DNA of 64,000 nucleotides. Origin: Mytilus galloprovincialis (lineage: Eukaryota > Mollusca > Bivalvia > Mytilida > Mytilidae). Under the pieces are notes generated by a model, which saw nothing but the letters and a program-made list of their open reading frames with translations, was not told where the DNA came from and did no database searches. Made by a program: the position numbers and the translations under genes. The stretch covers positions 61,161,261-61,225,260 of the forward strand of contig NC_134845.1 of assembly GCF_965363235.1 (NCBI RefSeq), given 5' to 3'. Below, one piece after another: positions 13,601 through 23,679 of the stretch (positions are counted from its first letter, which is position 1; every line of letters starts with the position of its first letter).

Positions 13601-15764
13601 AATATGGGCGATATAATGTTTATTGTCAGTATTGTGCATTATGGTTATTTGGTGGACGGCTTTAGCTTTACTTTTTGGCGTTTTTTGTTTATAATCACTT
13701 TTTAGATTATTTTTTATGAATATTAAATTTGTATTTTGTTTTGGTATAAAGCATCAACGAAAAGATATTTATAGTCGAAGAGCGTACCTGGTGCAGTAAA
13801 ATTGGTACTGAAGGACGACTCCGGGTGCGAGAATTTTTCGCTACATTGGACCTGTTGGTGACCTTCTGCTGTTGTCTTTTCTATTGTCGGGTTGTTGTCT
13901 CTTTGACACATTCCCCATTTCCATTCTCAATTTTACCATTAACGTTATTGTATAACCAAAAAATTCCATTTCAAGATAAGATAGGCGCCTGTATAAACCT
14001 TATATCCCTAAATTACAAAAAAGGAGGAATGCACCATGAACTTACATTATATTAAGGTATTAAAGAAGTAATTCATGGAAAACAGCGATTTGAGCAACGG
14101 GGCAATACAATATGAATAACAAATGACGACAGAATGTCATTTTTTTTTTTATAGAAGAAGCTATTTAAATAAAGAGCCACACATCGAGAAGGAATATTAG
14201 GAAACCTTTTAAGGAAGTTTGCGACTCAGGTTCAAAATAACAAGCTTTTCATAATAGTAGTATATATTAATAGGGGTTTAATAAAAGAACCAAACAAGCA
14301 ACAAAAAATATGTAGGTAAATGTGCTTGTTTTCGAGATATTAGCTATTGAAATATTGGTGGGAAAATGTTCTCTCTTGATTTATCATAGCTTTATCACTG
14401 ACAATTTAAACTTCTCAAATACTATTAACAAAATAACAAAGATTTTATAAGACTTTTACAAATGGCTTATAATTATACATATAAAAGATTTATAAAAAGA
14501 AAAATTGGAATCAATGGGCAATTTTTAAAAAAGTTATTCAAATAGATAGAACCAGAGGATTCCGAAAATCTGACAAAATCCAAAAACATGACAAGCAAAC
14601 ATCCTTAAATCAGATTATCGAATTGTTACCTGAAAAGAAACAGGCAAAAAGTATCAATAGACACATGTACAGCGTACAAGACTGCATTTAAGTGACTCCA
14701 ATTTCCCTGATTATATACTTTATATGTACATAATACATTATCGGACAAACCGAAAGTATTGTCAGAATTGATTGTACACATTTTCCCCAATTCATTTTAC
14801 TTTCAATGACGCATACATAAAGTTTGCGTTTGAGTGATAAGAGGTAGTAGCAGTAAAAATGCTCTGACATAAGTTCCATTCAAGATTTTCATTCGGTCAT
14901 ACTAAATATCTCTACAAACTAATCTATAGACCATATATAGATGACCATATCCTGAAAGTAACCTATGAACAGATCAATTACTAAAAACATAACAGTTATC
15001 TAAATAACACTCACCTTGCAACGAGTTCCAAATAGTGTCAAATCTACCATCTTCCTCTGAAGATTTACGATACTGTCTTACCTCTGAAATGTGGATTGCA
15101 TAAGTAACTAAATGGAAAATACGGCAAACATGTTTTCTGACCTTACTAACTGAAACCGTTAATTTTGGTGACATCAAACTTTTTGAGCACAAAGGGTTTA
15201 CTTATTTATTCACTATACAAGCCTCATAATTACGATGGGAAACAAACGGTTAAAACTTTTTGACTTCTAGTACCGTTTAAATGTATTCATACATTAATTT
15301 ATTATTTTGTGGCACATTTTGTTATTGTTTTTTACAAATTAAAAGACCTAAAATGAAAGCAAATAAGACAGAAATACACTGTAGAAAATCATCTTAGTTA
15401 TCGCGAGGTGATTATGGTACAAAATTACGTAAAGTATTTTTTTTCAATATTAATATACTTACATCAAAACAAAGTATGACCTACAATGTTTAGACATACC
15501 GTAAAAATTAAACCAACATATTATAAATTCCATGTGTCCTAAGCGAGTGTCAGAATTGACCTCAATTGCCAAAGCTCAAAGCCGAAAATTTGAAAGTCAA
15601 GAATCAATCAAAACCGGAACAGTTCTTAATGATTTAAAAAAGTGTTTGCACAGATGAGATAATATTATGCATAAAGTGTTGATCTTGTAATTACCACTGC
15701 TATTTTTACTCCCCGATGTCAAGTTCATTGTCGACAAATACGCAATCAGTATTATTTTGTACAT
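5323..15764 (-). CDS. FREP1: secreted fibrinogen-related protein, nine exons, apparently intact
   Basis: Predicted exons, 5' to 3' on the minus strand: A 15764-15695, B 15083-15015, C 12195-12124, D 11152-11081, E 10268-10209, G 9571-9432, W 8542-8446, Y 6580-6416, Z 5537-5323. All introns are GT-AG, phases agree at every junction, and the sum is 960 nt (319 aa plus stop). Exon A gives a start Met and a hydrophobic signal peptide (~residues 1-19). Exons B-E (24-114) give a polar, Lys/Glu-rich, probably helical stalk with one Cys (C49). A fibrinogen C-terminal domain spans ~122-319: DCTEL and VYCDM (first disulfide), [24 protein letters not shown], calcium-site-like DQDND, GDCA...WWY.NC (second disulfide) and a terminal MMIRRI. 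FREPs are secreted lectin-like proteins of mollusc immunity; this specific role is inferred from family. There is no immunoglobulin domain. Expression and exact splice sites are unproven. Confidence 0.85.
6620..7640. other. AT-rich FREP1 intron sequence without genes
   Basis: This part of the W-Y intron (8445-6581) is poly(A)/poly(T)-rich, with short open frames of low-complexity composition (Phe-, Leu- and Lys-rich) that I treat as noise. I see no repeat family that I recognise. Confidence 0.5.
7645..7711. repeat. (ATCA)n microsatellite
   Basis: A run of ATCA tetranucleotides is interrupted once by an 'acttatcgatcg' patch. It lies in the FREP1 intron between exons W and Y. The 'INQSINQS' open frame over it is a repeat artefact. 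Confidence 0.9.
8298..8435. mobile_element. 138-bp near-perfect palindrome (hairpin MITE)
   Basis: Two ~60-bp arms starting 'ttatcttggtgtaatcaggg' and ending with its reverse complement surround a ~16-bp loop rich in 'ggctccgcc'. Only about one mismatch is seen between the arms. The palindrome ends 10 bp short of the low edge of FREP1 exon W (8446), so in the pre-mRNA the hairpin begins just after the 5' splice site. It has no coding capacity, and a target duplication is not obvious. Confidence 0.85.
8666..8880 (-). mobile_element. hammerhead-bearing retrozyme-like repeat, single unit
   Basis: This is a monomer of the family found as dimers at 25020-25574 and 41844-42603. It contains 'taaactcatcatagatacca' at one end, the ribozyme core (8706-8744), then the conserved 'ttgccaaatacagctaaggt' region. 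It lies in the FREP1 intron between exons G and W and is transcribed in the sense direction of FREP1. It lacks the 'cgacccggtgg' segment of the longer copies. Confidence 0.75.
8706..8744 (-). ncRNA. type I hammerhead ribozyme core
   Basis: Read on the minus strand: CTGATGA; stem II GTC/GAC closing a 7-nt loop; GAAA; stem III CGC/GCG closing a GTGTCTG loop; then TA, giving a GUA cleavage triplet. All invariant hammerhead core positions are present in order. The outer part of stem I can form between GATT upstream and AATC downstream (positions ~8686-8760), with unpaired nucleotides next to the core. Activity is not known. Confidence 0.7.
10701..10860. mobile_element. palindromic MITE in FREP1 intron
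   Basis: Outer arms 'gaatgtttctttttgtaact' and its near-exact complement enclose 'aaaagcgttg' and 'caacgctttt', and then an inner 'atgaagcggaagcgcttcat' hairpin. The arms total about 55 bp with a few mismatches. It is non-coding and lies between FREP1 exons D and E. Confidence 0.75.
12656..12740 (-). repeat. fragment of dispersed repeat family R1
   Basis: It starts with 'attgagaatggaaatgggga' and runs through 'caaagagacaacaacccgat' to 'agaaggtcaccaacag'. The same text, in either orientation, occurs at 13811-13935, 31494-31826 and 43953-44108. The copy is truncated. It lies in the FREP1 intron between exons B and C. Confidence 0.75.
13811..13935 (+). repeat. fragment of dispersed repeat family R1
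   Basis: It runs from 'gaaggacgactccgggtgcg' to 'ccccatttccattctcaatt'. This is the 3' half of the R1 unit whose full-length form is at 31494-31826. The overlapping short open frames are part of the repeat. Confidence 0.75.
14209..14608. mobile_element. 400-bp TTAA-flanked MITE
   Basis: The ends read TTAAGGAAGTTTG and CAAACATCCTTAA, i.e. imperfect terminal inverted repeats bordered by TTAA on both sides. Total length including both TTAA copies is 400 bp, the same as the element at 47192-47591, and the end sequence is related (TTAAGGATGTAC there). TTAA target duplication is the signature of the piggyBac superfamily. It has no coding capacity and lies in the FREP1 intron between exons B and C. 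Confidence 0.7.
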
Positions 15765-15837
15765 GCTCTGTAATGATGTTGTTGATTGAATAGTCTACAA
15801 CATTGATGACGAGAAATTGCACAAGTAGTATTTCAAG

Positions 15838-15851
15838 CATATATGTATATT
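15838..15851 (-). promoter_or_regulatory. possible TATA element of FREP1
   Basis: On the minus strand an alternating AT run (ATATACATATATGC) lies 75-90 nt upstream of the FREP1 start codon (15764). The duplicated FREP2 copy has TATATATA at 60319-60326, at a similar distance from its ATG. Conservation of position is the only support, and in AT-rich DNA such runs are common. Confidence 0.3.
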
Positions 15852-15859
15852 ATCAAATT

Positions 15860-16560
15860 TCTTCGTTGCGTGCAGATTTATGTTAATTATGTATAGATAT
15901 CGTTTACAACCATATGTTGCTATATGAAAATTACAAAATACACTTTCTGCAATCAATCATTATAGAACAAAACAGTTAGTCTTAAAATTACAACAAAATC
16001 ATTTTTCAATGAATTTTACGGGAAAAAGAAGTTACTTTGGAGCAATTTGTTTGAAGAGTTATACTGCATGTTCCTTTAGTTTATGCATTTGAATGATGGT
16101 TAACCTTTCCATATTTCTTCCCAATATTCAAGTCCATACATTTGGCCTTTCTAATGAGTTATATTGGTTAGTAATGCACAAGTTTGAAGACTGCTGGTGG
16201 TTTGAACATATATAGGTTGGTTCTTACCAAGGTACACTTGTTTCGTCCTTTGTAGCAAATTAAGTCTTTTAATGACATTTTCTAAACATTTTGGATGTGA
16301 GGCTAAAGTTTAAGGTCAACCTTCAATAATGATGAGTGTCAAACTTTCCCTTCCAAACTAATATTTAGTTTAGACAAGTACAATGGGGATTTTAAGGAAT
16401 TGAGGGGATACGTGTTGGTGGATTGATTGTCCCATTAACTTTGCCTACAATTAACAAAGTGAATAATAAAACAATTGGCTGCATTCTATCGTTCTAAATA
16501 ATGAACGGAAAAACAAATATGAAATGCATGCAGCCAAAAAAACCCAAACAATCCTATTAT
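15860..16560. other. gene-free stretch upstream of FREP1
   Basis: No exon, RNA gene or repeat that I recognise is present. It probably holds the distal promoter region of FREP1, but no binding sites can be named with confidence. Confidence 0.4.
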
Positions 16561-16564
16561 TCAG

Positions 16565-16705
16565 TGGTTGAACATGCTGTGGCGGGGTTAAGCTAGTTTG
16601 AAGGATTCAACCCTCTTGCTAACATGACACAGTGGTGTAACTGTACAACATAAGAACAATCTATAAAAGTCAGATGAAAAGGGTTTTACTCATCAGATAG
16701 ATACT
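16565..16705 (+). repeat. dispersed repeat fragment
   Basis: It includes 'gcggggttaagctag' and 'cagtggtgtaactgtacaac', followed by 'actcatcagata'. I recall this combination as a common mussel repeat, with 'gcggggtt(a)aa' also shared with the R1 family. No open frame is conserved. Confidence 0.45.
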
Positions 16706-16924
16706 GATACGATTTACCTGATTTTATCGAGATTGTAAACATCATCATTTCCATCAGATAAAACCCCTTTTCAATCGAATTTCGAAGTCAAAAAGTAATA
16801 ATAAAGAAAAGAAATATTTTATACTTGAGTAGTTAGGTATTATGCTATACATCTGATAGGAGATTTAATTACAAAAACGAAACTGGTGGCTTTGAACGGA
16901 TCTCGTAAACGGGTACATGACTTA

Positions 16925-17640
16925 CTAAATATCGAAGTACTGGCTCTTCCAACAATGTATTGGATACCTAAACTACACAAGTGTAACACCAGTATATTAC
17001 TGGGTCTTCTAAGTGCTCCGCGAAATCTCTTTCTAAATTTTTGACATCTAATTTATCAGCAAACAAAGCCGGGCTCCAAAGTTATTGTGAATGTGCCTAT
17101 TGTAGAGGTGGCGTGAATCAGATGTGGATACTAAAAATTCCAAAGATATTCAGAATACACACAATCTAAGACTCTCTCATCTTGCAATAGTATTTAAACA
17201 TTTGAGTTTTCTACACTAAAAGACAAATTGGAAGAGCTGGTATTATTTTGTTTCATTAAAAAGAATGGCGAACGTAGATAAAATTTCATGTCTTGAGGAG
17301 GGATTAATCCTACTTTGTAAAGAATTATTCTGATTAAAAAACAATCTGTGGAACTGACATTATCAAGATGCTTGATTTTTTGAATGACAACATATTTGTT
17401 ACGTTTGGAGGACGTGTTTTTCAACTGACTGTTGGAATTTCAATGGGAACCAACTCTGACCAATTGTTCACCGCCTCTTGTCGACTTGATCTTTATTATT
17501 ATTAGGCTGACTTCATACAGGAACCTCGTAGGAAGAAAGATAAGAAGTTAGCAATTCTTTAACGTTACGTTCCGCTATATAAATGATGTTTTCTCATTGA
17601 AAAATACAAAATTTGGTGACGATTATGAACGAATCTAACA
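16925..17640 (+). pseudogene. decayed Naiad-type reverse transcriptase
   Basis: In pieces and across frames this translates as the RT of the elements at 52216/55587. I see LPTMYWIPKLHKC-like text at 16950, the CRGGVNQMWILK block at 17105, KLKDKLEELVLFCFIKK at 17215, the DIIKMLD-LNDNIFVTFGGRVFQ-TVGISMGTN block at 17360-17450, and FRYIND at 17565. The catalytic YIDD motif has become YIND, motif A has lost its TSIPHS part, and there are many stops and frameshifts. The copy is therefore old and dead. It corresponds roughly to residues 615-855 of the 995-residue intact protein. The downstream sequence to ~17800 may be a decayed 3' UTR. Confidence 0.8.
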
Positions 17641-18166
17641 TTAAAAAATAGAAAAACTCCAAAAGACGAACAACTAAAAACAAAACGTTACATAAAAAAC
17701 CAAAGACTTCGGAACACGACCCTTGCAAAAAGCCAGATGTAATCTTATATGCACCAGAACGGTAAGCCGAACCTGCTCCCGATGTAGCACACGTCTTTGA
17801 AATTACCCGTTTAAAAGATGATAATTGAAGGCTAACATGTACAGTTTACGAAAGATTTTACAATTAAATATAAAGAACTATTAAATATTATTGATATTTT
17901 TTGTGCAATCATAATGAAAATGAATTTAGCCTTTAAAATTTTCCGAATTTTTTAATTTCAATTAAGAGTTGTGACAAATTATTGTTAAAATGACATTTCT
18001 CACTTGTTATTACTAACAACATTACTGTGTACCTCTTTTTACCACACAAAAGCATCTTACGCCTTAGATTGAAAGTAAGTCATACTGAATTATACCTTCT
18101 TAAATGGACTTGTCAAAGTATAGACTTTTTAAAGAAATATTTTGTGCTGGGTCTAAAATAGCATTC

Positions 18167-19252
18167 ATGTCCAGTGCACGATGATTCATCAATATTGTAG
18201 ACATCGCGATATCAACAATGTTAACACGATATTATTCTAACATTGTTTACATTGTTTGAACCTTTATATATCATTTACATCGTTGACATCGTTAACATCG
18301 CGATGTATACAATCTAAAAATATATTGTGTTTACATTGTTTTCATCGAGATGTTTACAATGTTAAAACGATGTTGTGTCAACATCGTTTACATTGTCTGA
18401 ACCTTTATACATTGTTTACATCGTTGACATCGTTAACATCGCGATGTATACAATGTTAACACGATGTTGTGTCAACATTGTTAATATTGTTGGAACTCTT
18501 GTATAGTGTTTACATCGGTAACATCGTGATGTATACAGTGATAAAAAGATTTTGTGTTTACATTGTTTACATTGCCATATAAACAATGTTAACACTATTT
18601 TGTGACAAGTTTGAGCAATAACATCACATTTTTTTTTAAAAGATTTATTATTTTAAAAAAAACATAAAAACTGTATACATGTAATCGACATACTTTATTG
18701 AGTAATATAAATGAATTATATTTTTTTGTGAATATTGTCAACTTCACAATGAATATGTAAATACAAAGGTATACAGTTATTATGTTGACGATGTTTACAA
18801 TATAAACGATGTAAAAACGATATTGTCAACATCACGATGTAAACGATGTTAACGGTGAAAACAGAAATTCATAGAGTCGAAATACAACATAAACACGATG
18901 ATGCCACGATATTGTCAACATTGCGATGCATACAATGTGAACGATGTAAACACAACGGTAAAGACTTGGTTGACAACATCTATACAATGGTGGCGATGTT
19001 AAAACGATATTGTCAACATCACGATGTATACGATGCGAACGATGTAAACAGAAAATTATAGAGTCGATATACAACATAAAAACGATGTGGACACGACATT
19101 GTTAACATCACGATTATACGATGTGAACGATGTATACACAAAGGTACAGAACATATAGATAGGATATAATGTAAACACAAAAACGACACTTTAAAGTTGA
19201 CATTGTGATGTTGACAATATCGACATACATGTAACATCGTGCACTGGACATA
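18167..19252. mobile_element. foldback-type element built from ACATCG/CGATGT motifs
   Basis: Both ends carry the inverted 16-mer TGTCCAGTGCACGATG (18168-18183; complement ending at 19250). The left half is an irregular array of short units such as 'acatcgttgacatcg' and 'gttaacatcgcgatgtata'. The right half (18780-19250) carries the complementary 'cgatgtaaacgatgtt' units, so the two halves can fold back around an AT-rich centre (~18600-18780). No coding capacity is present; all open frames are repeat artefacts. A clean target duplication is not visible. Confidence 0.75.
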
Positions 19253-19262
19253 CTTCGCGACT

Positions 19263-21185
19263 GAGCTCTGGCAAATGGGACCAAATACAGATATTCAAAC
19301 ATTTATCAAATAATCCACATAATTTACATGTGATCAGTGACACCGTATCATAAATTTAGTTACACACAGTAATCAGTATATGAGAGTCAGGAGCTATTTC
19401 ACATTCTCTAGTATGTCCAGTGCACGATGTTTTGTCGATATTGTCAACATCACAATGTCAACTTTATAGTGTCGTTATTACTATTATTATATGAGACAAT
19501 ATCTGAAAAAGTCTAATTTCCATGTCCCGCCTTTCACCAGCAATTAATTTTTTATTCAGGCATCTTTTTGGAAAATTTTAAGTTTCAGTATTAACTCGAG
19601 TATATAATGCACCAGCTGCAATCAATTAAAAATTATTTTTAATATTTCATCGAATGAAATGGTCTACCCCACAAAAAATCATGTTGTTCCCTCTAATTTT
19701 CTGAAAATTAAATCATTCAAAGAATATCAAAATTAAGTAAACAGCCTTCCGATTTTCATAAATCTGATAGATTAAATAATATACTTCTCCATTACTGGTC
19801 TTGTAACTGGCTATAACTAAAGCATATACGAAAATTTTGCATTATAAAGGGTCTTTTGAATGTTGTCCCCAGGGGTACTTTCCCTTCTGTTACCGCTTGG
19901 TTTTTTCCACCTGTGGACACGTTTGAAAACCCAACAATTTATTTTGTAACGTAATGTGAACAGCATCATTTCCTGAATGTATTAATCCATTTGTTATGGT
20001 GAATAGCAGCCAGTTTAAAAAAAAAACTGAACTCCCCAAAGATCAGAATTTGGAGAAAATAATTTTGTTGTTCTCTCCTGTTGCAGCCTTTTTTGTGTAC
20101 CTTCTGAGAATATTTCATTGTCAGTACTATAACAGTACATGTGTTTTTATAGTATCTTATCAAATTGATATGTTGATGAAAGTAAACTTCTACACAATTC
20201 GAGTAAATAAACAAAAAGTACTGCGTAATTCCTTTCTGTTACGTTCTGTCATGTTACCTGATAAAAAGTAACAGCATAACCATAATCAGTAACAGGAAGG
20301 ATGTTCAAGACAATTTCACTGATGAATCAAAAAGTTAATCTACTATATGTCAACCATTTCATTTAATATAAGTTATCATCACAGTATATTGAATTAAAAA
20401 AGGGTTTTTGCTTTTGATAACAGCAGAGAACATTTTGCAATTCTAGTACAGTAGATAGTAACAGAAATGAATTTATTTTATAATTTTTCATTACCTAGGC
20501 AGATTTTTTATCTGACAAAATACATTCACAAAGGATAAATGACATTGTTTGCTGTTATCACCCAACTGTGACCAATCTGAAATGATGTATTTTTCTTAAA
20601 CTATAAATAAAAGCATTTTTTTTAGAAAAAAATCCTTTCTGTTACCAATTCGGTCCTGTTACCGTTGTCCTGTTACTCAAGATTCTTTCATGTTACCGAA
20701 ATCTCTGACTATTTTTTAGTATATTTCTAAACCTTTTGTATTAAAAATGCTAAAATCAATAATTGGCATTTACTAAACTATTGCAGAATATACTATTAAA
20801 CCACAAATAGTGTCTTAAACTTATTCCTTATTTTCATTAGAAACTTCTTAAAATTAATTCATTTTGGTAACAGGAAAGAACTGGAACTATTTTGTACCAT
20901 TTTTGAAATTGCTAATGTTACCACATTTAACAATTGTTTGAATTATAGACAACATTTTCTAGATCCCTAATGTGTGTTCTTCGATTTGTGCTATTATAAT
21001 ACCGGATTTAAAGACTTTTGATTTTTTCTTATTGCCAAAAATTAGACTTTTTCAGATATTGTCTCATATACTGATTATTGCATGTAACTAAATTTATGAT
21101 ACGGTTTCACTGATCACATGTAAATTATGTGGATTATTTGATAAAATATTTGAATGTCTGTATTTGGTCTCATTTGCCAGAGCTC
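19263..21185. mobile_element. ~1.9-kb element with long terminal inverted repeats
   Basis: The left arm is 19263-19384 plus 19488-19520. The right arm is 21036-21185, its reverse complement with few mismatches ('gagctctggcaaatgggacc' against 'ggtctcatttgccagagctc'). The left arm is split by a 103-bp insertion. The interior has no convincing transposase frame and contains an unusual cluster of TGTTAC/GTAACA hexamers. It looks like a non-autonomous DNA transposon of unknown superfamily. Confidence 0.7.
19385..19487. mobile_element. 103-bp insertion in the left arm, containing a foldback end
   Basis: The insertion is bordered by the 8-bp direct repeat TATATGAG (19377-19384 and 19488-19495). The right arm of the host element has a single TATATGAG at the matching place, i.e. 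the empty site. From 19411 the insert matches the right end of the foldback element (19252 down to 19184) in inverted orientation, including the TGTCCAGTGCACGATG terminus. Confidence 0.7.
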
Positions 21186-21318
21186 ATTCGCAGCCGAACA
21201 AACCATTAATCAACAAGAGTAAACGGTGACACATTGCGACCCAACCGGCCTGTTAAACCATTAAAACAATTAAGGCATTCAATCATCCATTGCATCATAA
21301 TCCAATAAGGATATACAT

Positions 21319-21556
21319 AGTATAAAAGAGGGACGAAAGATACCAAAGGGACAGTCAAACTCATAAATCTAAAACAAACTGACAACGCCATGACTAAAAA
21401 TGAAAACGACAAACAGAAAAACAATGGAACACATGACACAACATAGAAAACTAAAGAATAAACAACACGAACCCCACCAAAAACTAGGGGTGATCTCAGG
21501 TGCTCCGGAAGGGTAAGCAGATCCTGCTTCACATGTGGCACCCGTCGTGTTGTATC
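21319..21556 (-). mobile_element. Naiad-type Penelope-like element, 3' UTR fragment
   Basis: It is nearly the same as the 3' UTR of the copies ending at 51913 and 55284: 'taaaagagggacgaaagata', 'aactgacaacgccatg', 'ggtgctccggaagggtaagc' and 'ggcacccgtcgtgttg'. Only the UTR remains, and the 5' part is missing. The two overlapping minus-strand open frames are not genes. Confidence 0.8.
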
Positions 21557-22144
21557 CCTGTATCCCTTGACAACAAATTAGCTTGTGAATCAAGATAAAT
21601 ACCTATTCGATATTCATTAAAAAGAAAAGTCAACTGCTTTGGTTAAAAAAAAAAAAAAAAAAAGATTATACGATATTGTACAGACCAGTGAACACATCAC
21701 ACAATAATATCAATTTAAGCTGAACTCAGGTTGTGTTGAATTAGTAAATGATCAACAGATTTTTAATGACTAATAAAACATGTAAAACGGAAAAGGATGC
21801 ATATGAAGTGACTCATCTTTATTCTCCCTTCTTTCACCTGTCTATCAGAGTACAAAGAGAGGGGCCCGGGCATTGGAGAAATGGGGAATGTGTCAAAGAG
21901 TGTGTGTCAAAACATGTATTGTTTTTTCGCGATACAACAAGAGAACTTTCTAAATTCATTACAATATGTATATATGTGTCCATTCTCTACAAAAATATCC
22001 AAGTTGACTTTACATTAACAAAAATTAAAAGTCCGAGCTTGATGACTATGTTTTTGAATATATAATAATACACTGTAAAATGCAGATAAAAACAGCATCC
22101 TTAAGTCAATCCTATTTTACCACTTCATCAATATACGAAATAAT

Positions 22145-23480
22145 AAAAAAACGAGATGCTCCGCAGGGCGCAGATTTATACAACCGCAGAGGTTCAACCC
22201 TGAACAGTTGGGGCAAGTATGGACACATCAATTAAGCTTTGATACAGCTCTGAATTTGGATTGTGATTGAAAAGTTGACACAACATAGGTTTATGACACA
22301 GAATGAATTTGGTCTAAGAACTTAAACTTAAAAACTTAAAAAATTTAAATTGGACATTTACCTATTATGGTCCAATATCCAAAATCTAAATACATGGTTA
22401 TATTCAGCATATCATACATTATCATAGAACCCCAATAATTCATTTTTTTTTATGAAATCAAATAATGTTCAATTTTAGACCCTTTAGACCTCAATGTGGA
22501 CCAACTTGTGAACCGGGCCCAAATATTAAAAATCTAATTACATGGTAAGATTCAGCATATTGAAGAACCCCATATATTCAATTTTTGTAGAAATCAAACA
22601 AAGTTTAATTTTTGACTCTTTGGACCTTAATGTAGACCAATTTGAAAACGGGACAATACTGTGCAATTAAATATTTCTTGCTATTGCGTAATACTGTGCA
22701 ATTGAAAATTTCTTGCTATTGCGCAATATTGTGCAATTAGATATTTCCTGCTATTGCGCAATACTGTGCAATTGAAGATTTCTTGCTATTGCACAATACT
22801 GTGCAATTGAAGATTTCTTGCTATTGCAGAATATTGTGCAATTGAAAATTTCTTGCTATTGCACAATATTTAATATAATTATTTTGGACCCCGATTTGGA
22901 CCAACTTGAAAACTGGGCCCATAATTAAAAATCTAAGTACATGTTTAGATTCAGCATATCAAAGATAACCAAGAATTCAATTTTTGTTGAAAGCAAAAGT
23001 TTAATTCTGGATCCTATGGACCTTCATGTAGACCAATTTGAAAACAGGACCAAAAATTCAGAATCTGTACACACGGTTAGATTCGGCATATCAAAGAACC
23101 CCAATAATTCATTTTTTGATGAAATAAAAAAAAGTTTAATTTTGATCCCTTTTGACCCCTAATTCCTTGGGACCAAAACTCCCAAAATCAATCCAAACCT
23201 TCCTTTTGTGGTCATAGACCTTATGTTAAAATTTCATAGATTTCTGTTTACTTATACTTAAGTTATTGTGCCAAAACCAAGAAAAATGATTATTTGGGCC
23301 CTTTTTGGACCCTAATTCCTAAACTGTTGGGACCAAAACACCCAAAATCAATCACAACCTTCCTTTTTTGGTCATAAACCTTGTGTTTAAATTTCATAGA
23401 TTTTCAATTTTTGCGGTCGTATAAAAAGGATAAAACTGTACTTACTTTTTAAGAGAAATTTCGCTCCTCGTGTTTCTCTA
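22145..23480 (-). repeat. long dispersed repeat with internal ~130-bp units
   Basis: It begins with 'gatgctccgcagggcgcaga' and contains repeated phrases 'ggaccaacttg(a)aaac.gggccc', 'aaaatctaa.tacatg' and 'ttcagcatatcaaag' at about 130-140 bp. It closes near 'tttcgctcctcgtgtttctc'. I recall this as a high-copy mussel repeat. It includes the 35-bp array at 22655-22864. The 73-residue frame at 22941 is not a gene. Confidence 0.6.
22655..22864. repeat. 35-bp tandem array, six units
   Basis: Unit starts are exactly 35 bp apart at 22655, 22690, 22725, 22760, 22795 and 22830, with a seventh start at 22865 that decays at once. Each unit reads AATACTGTGCAATT, then GAAAATTTC, then TTGCTATTGCGC, with small variations. 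At each junction TATTGCGCAATA forms a perfect dyad. Confidence 0.9.
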
Positions 23481-23584
23481 ATATAATTATAGATATATGT
23501 TTTCAAAATCATTTATATATTTTCCTCATTTAATGCACTACTAAGTATTGTTAAGCAATACACGCGAATGATGAATGATTAAAG

Positions 23585-23678
23585 ATAATCAATAAAACTG
23601 TAAACAGGTAATTTTTAAACGTGCAAAACTAATAATCAATAAAACTGTAAACAAGTAATTTTTAAACTTGCAAAACTA
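23585..23678. repeat. 47-bp tandem duplication
   Basis: Two adjacent units start 'ataatcaataaaactgtaaa' (23585 and 23632) and differ by two or three bases. It is non-coding. Confidence 0.85.
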
Positions 23679-23679
23679 G

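Noticed and set aside
14688..14879. 63-residue minus-strand frame between FREP1 exons B and C, considered as an extra exon
   Set aside because: The homologous FREP2 region (59263-59451) is not conserved in that frame and there is no suitable pair of splice sites; intron sequence.
18256..18459. Open frames with repeated TSLTSRC-type peptides, resembling a repeat protein
   Set aside because: A translation of the foldback element's ACATCG units; several frames on both strands stay open for the same reason.
22941..23162. 73-residue plus-strand frame
   Set aside because: Inside the long dispersed repeat; the repeated residues mirror the ~130-bp DNA units.
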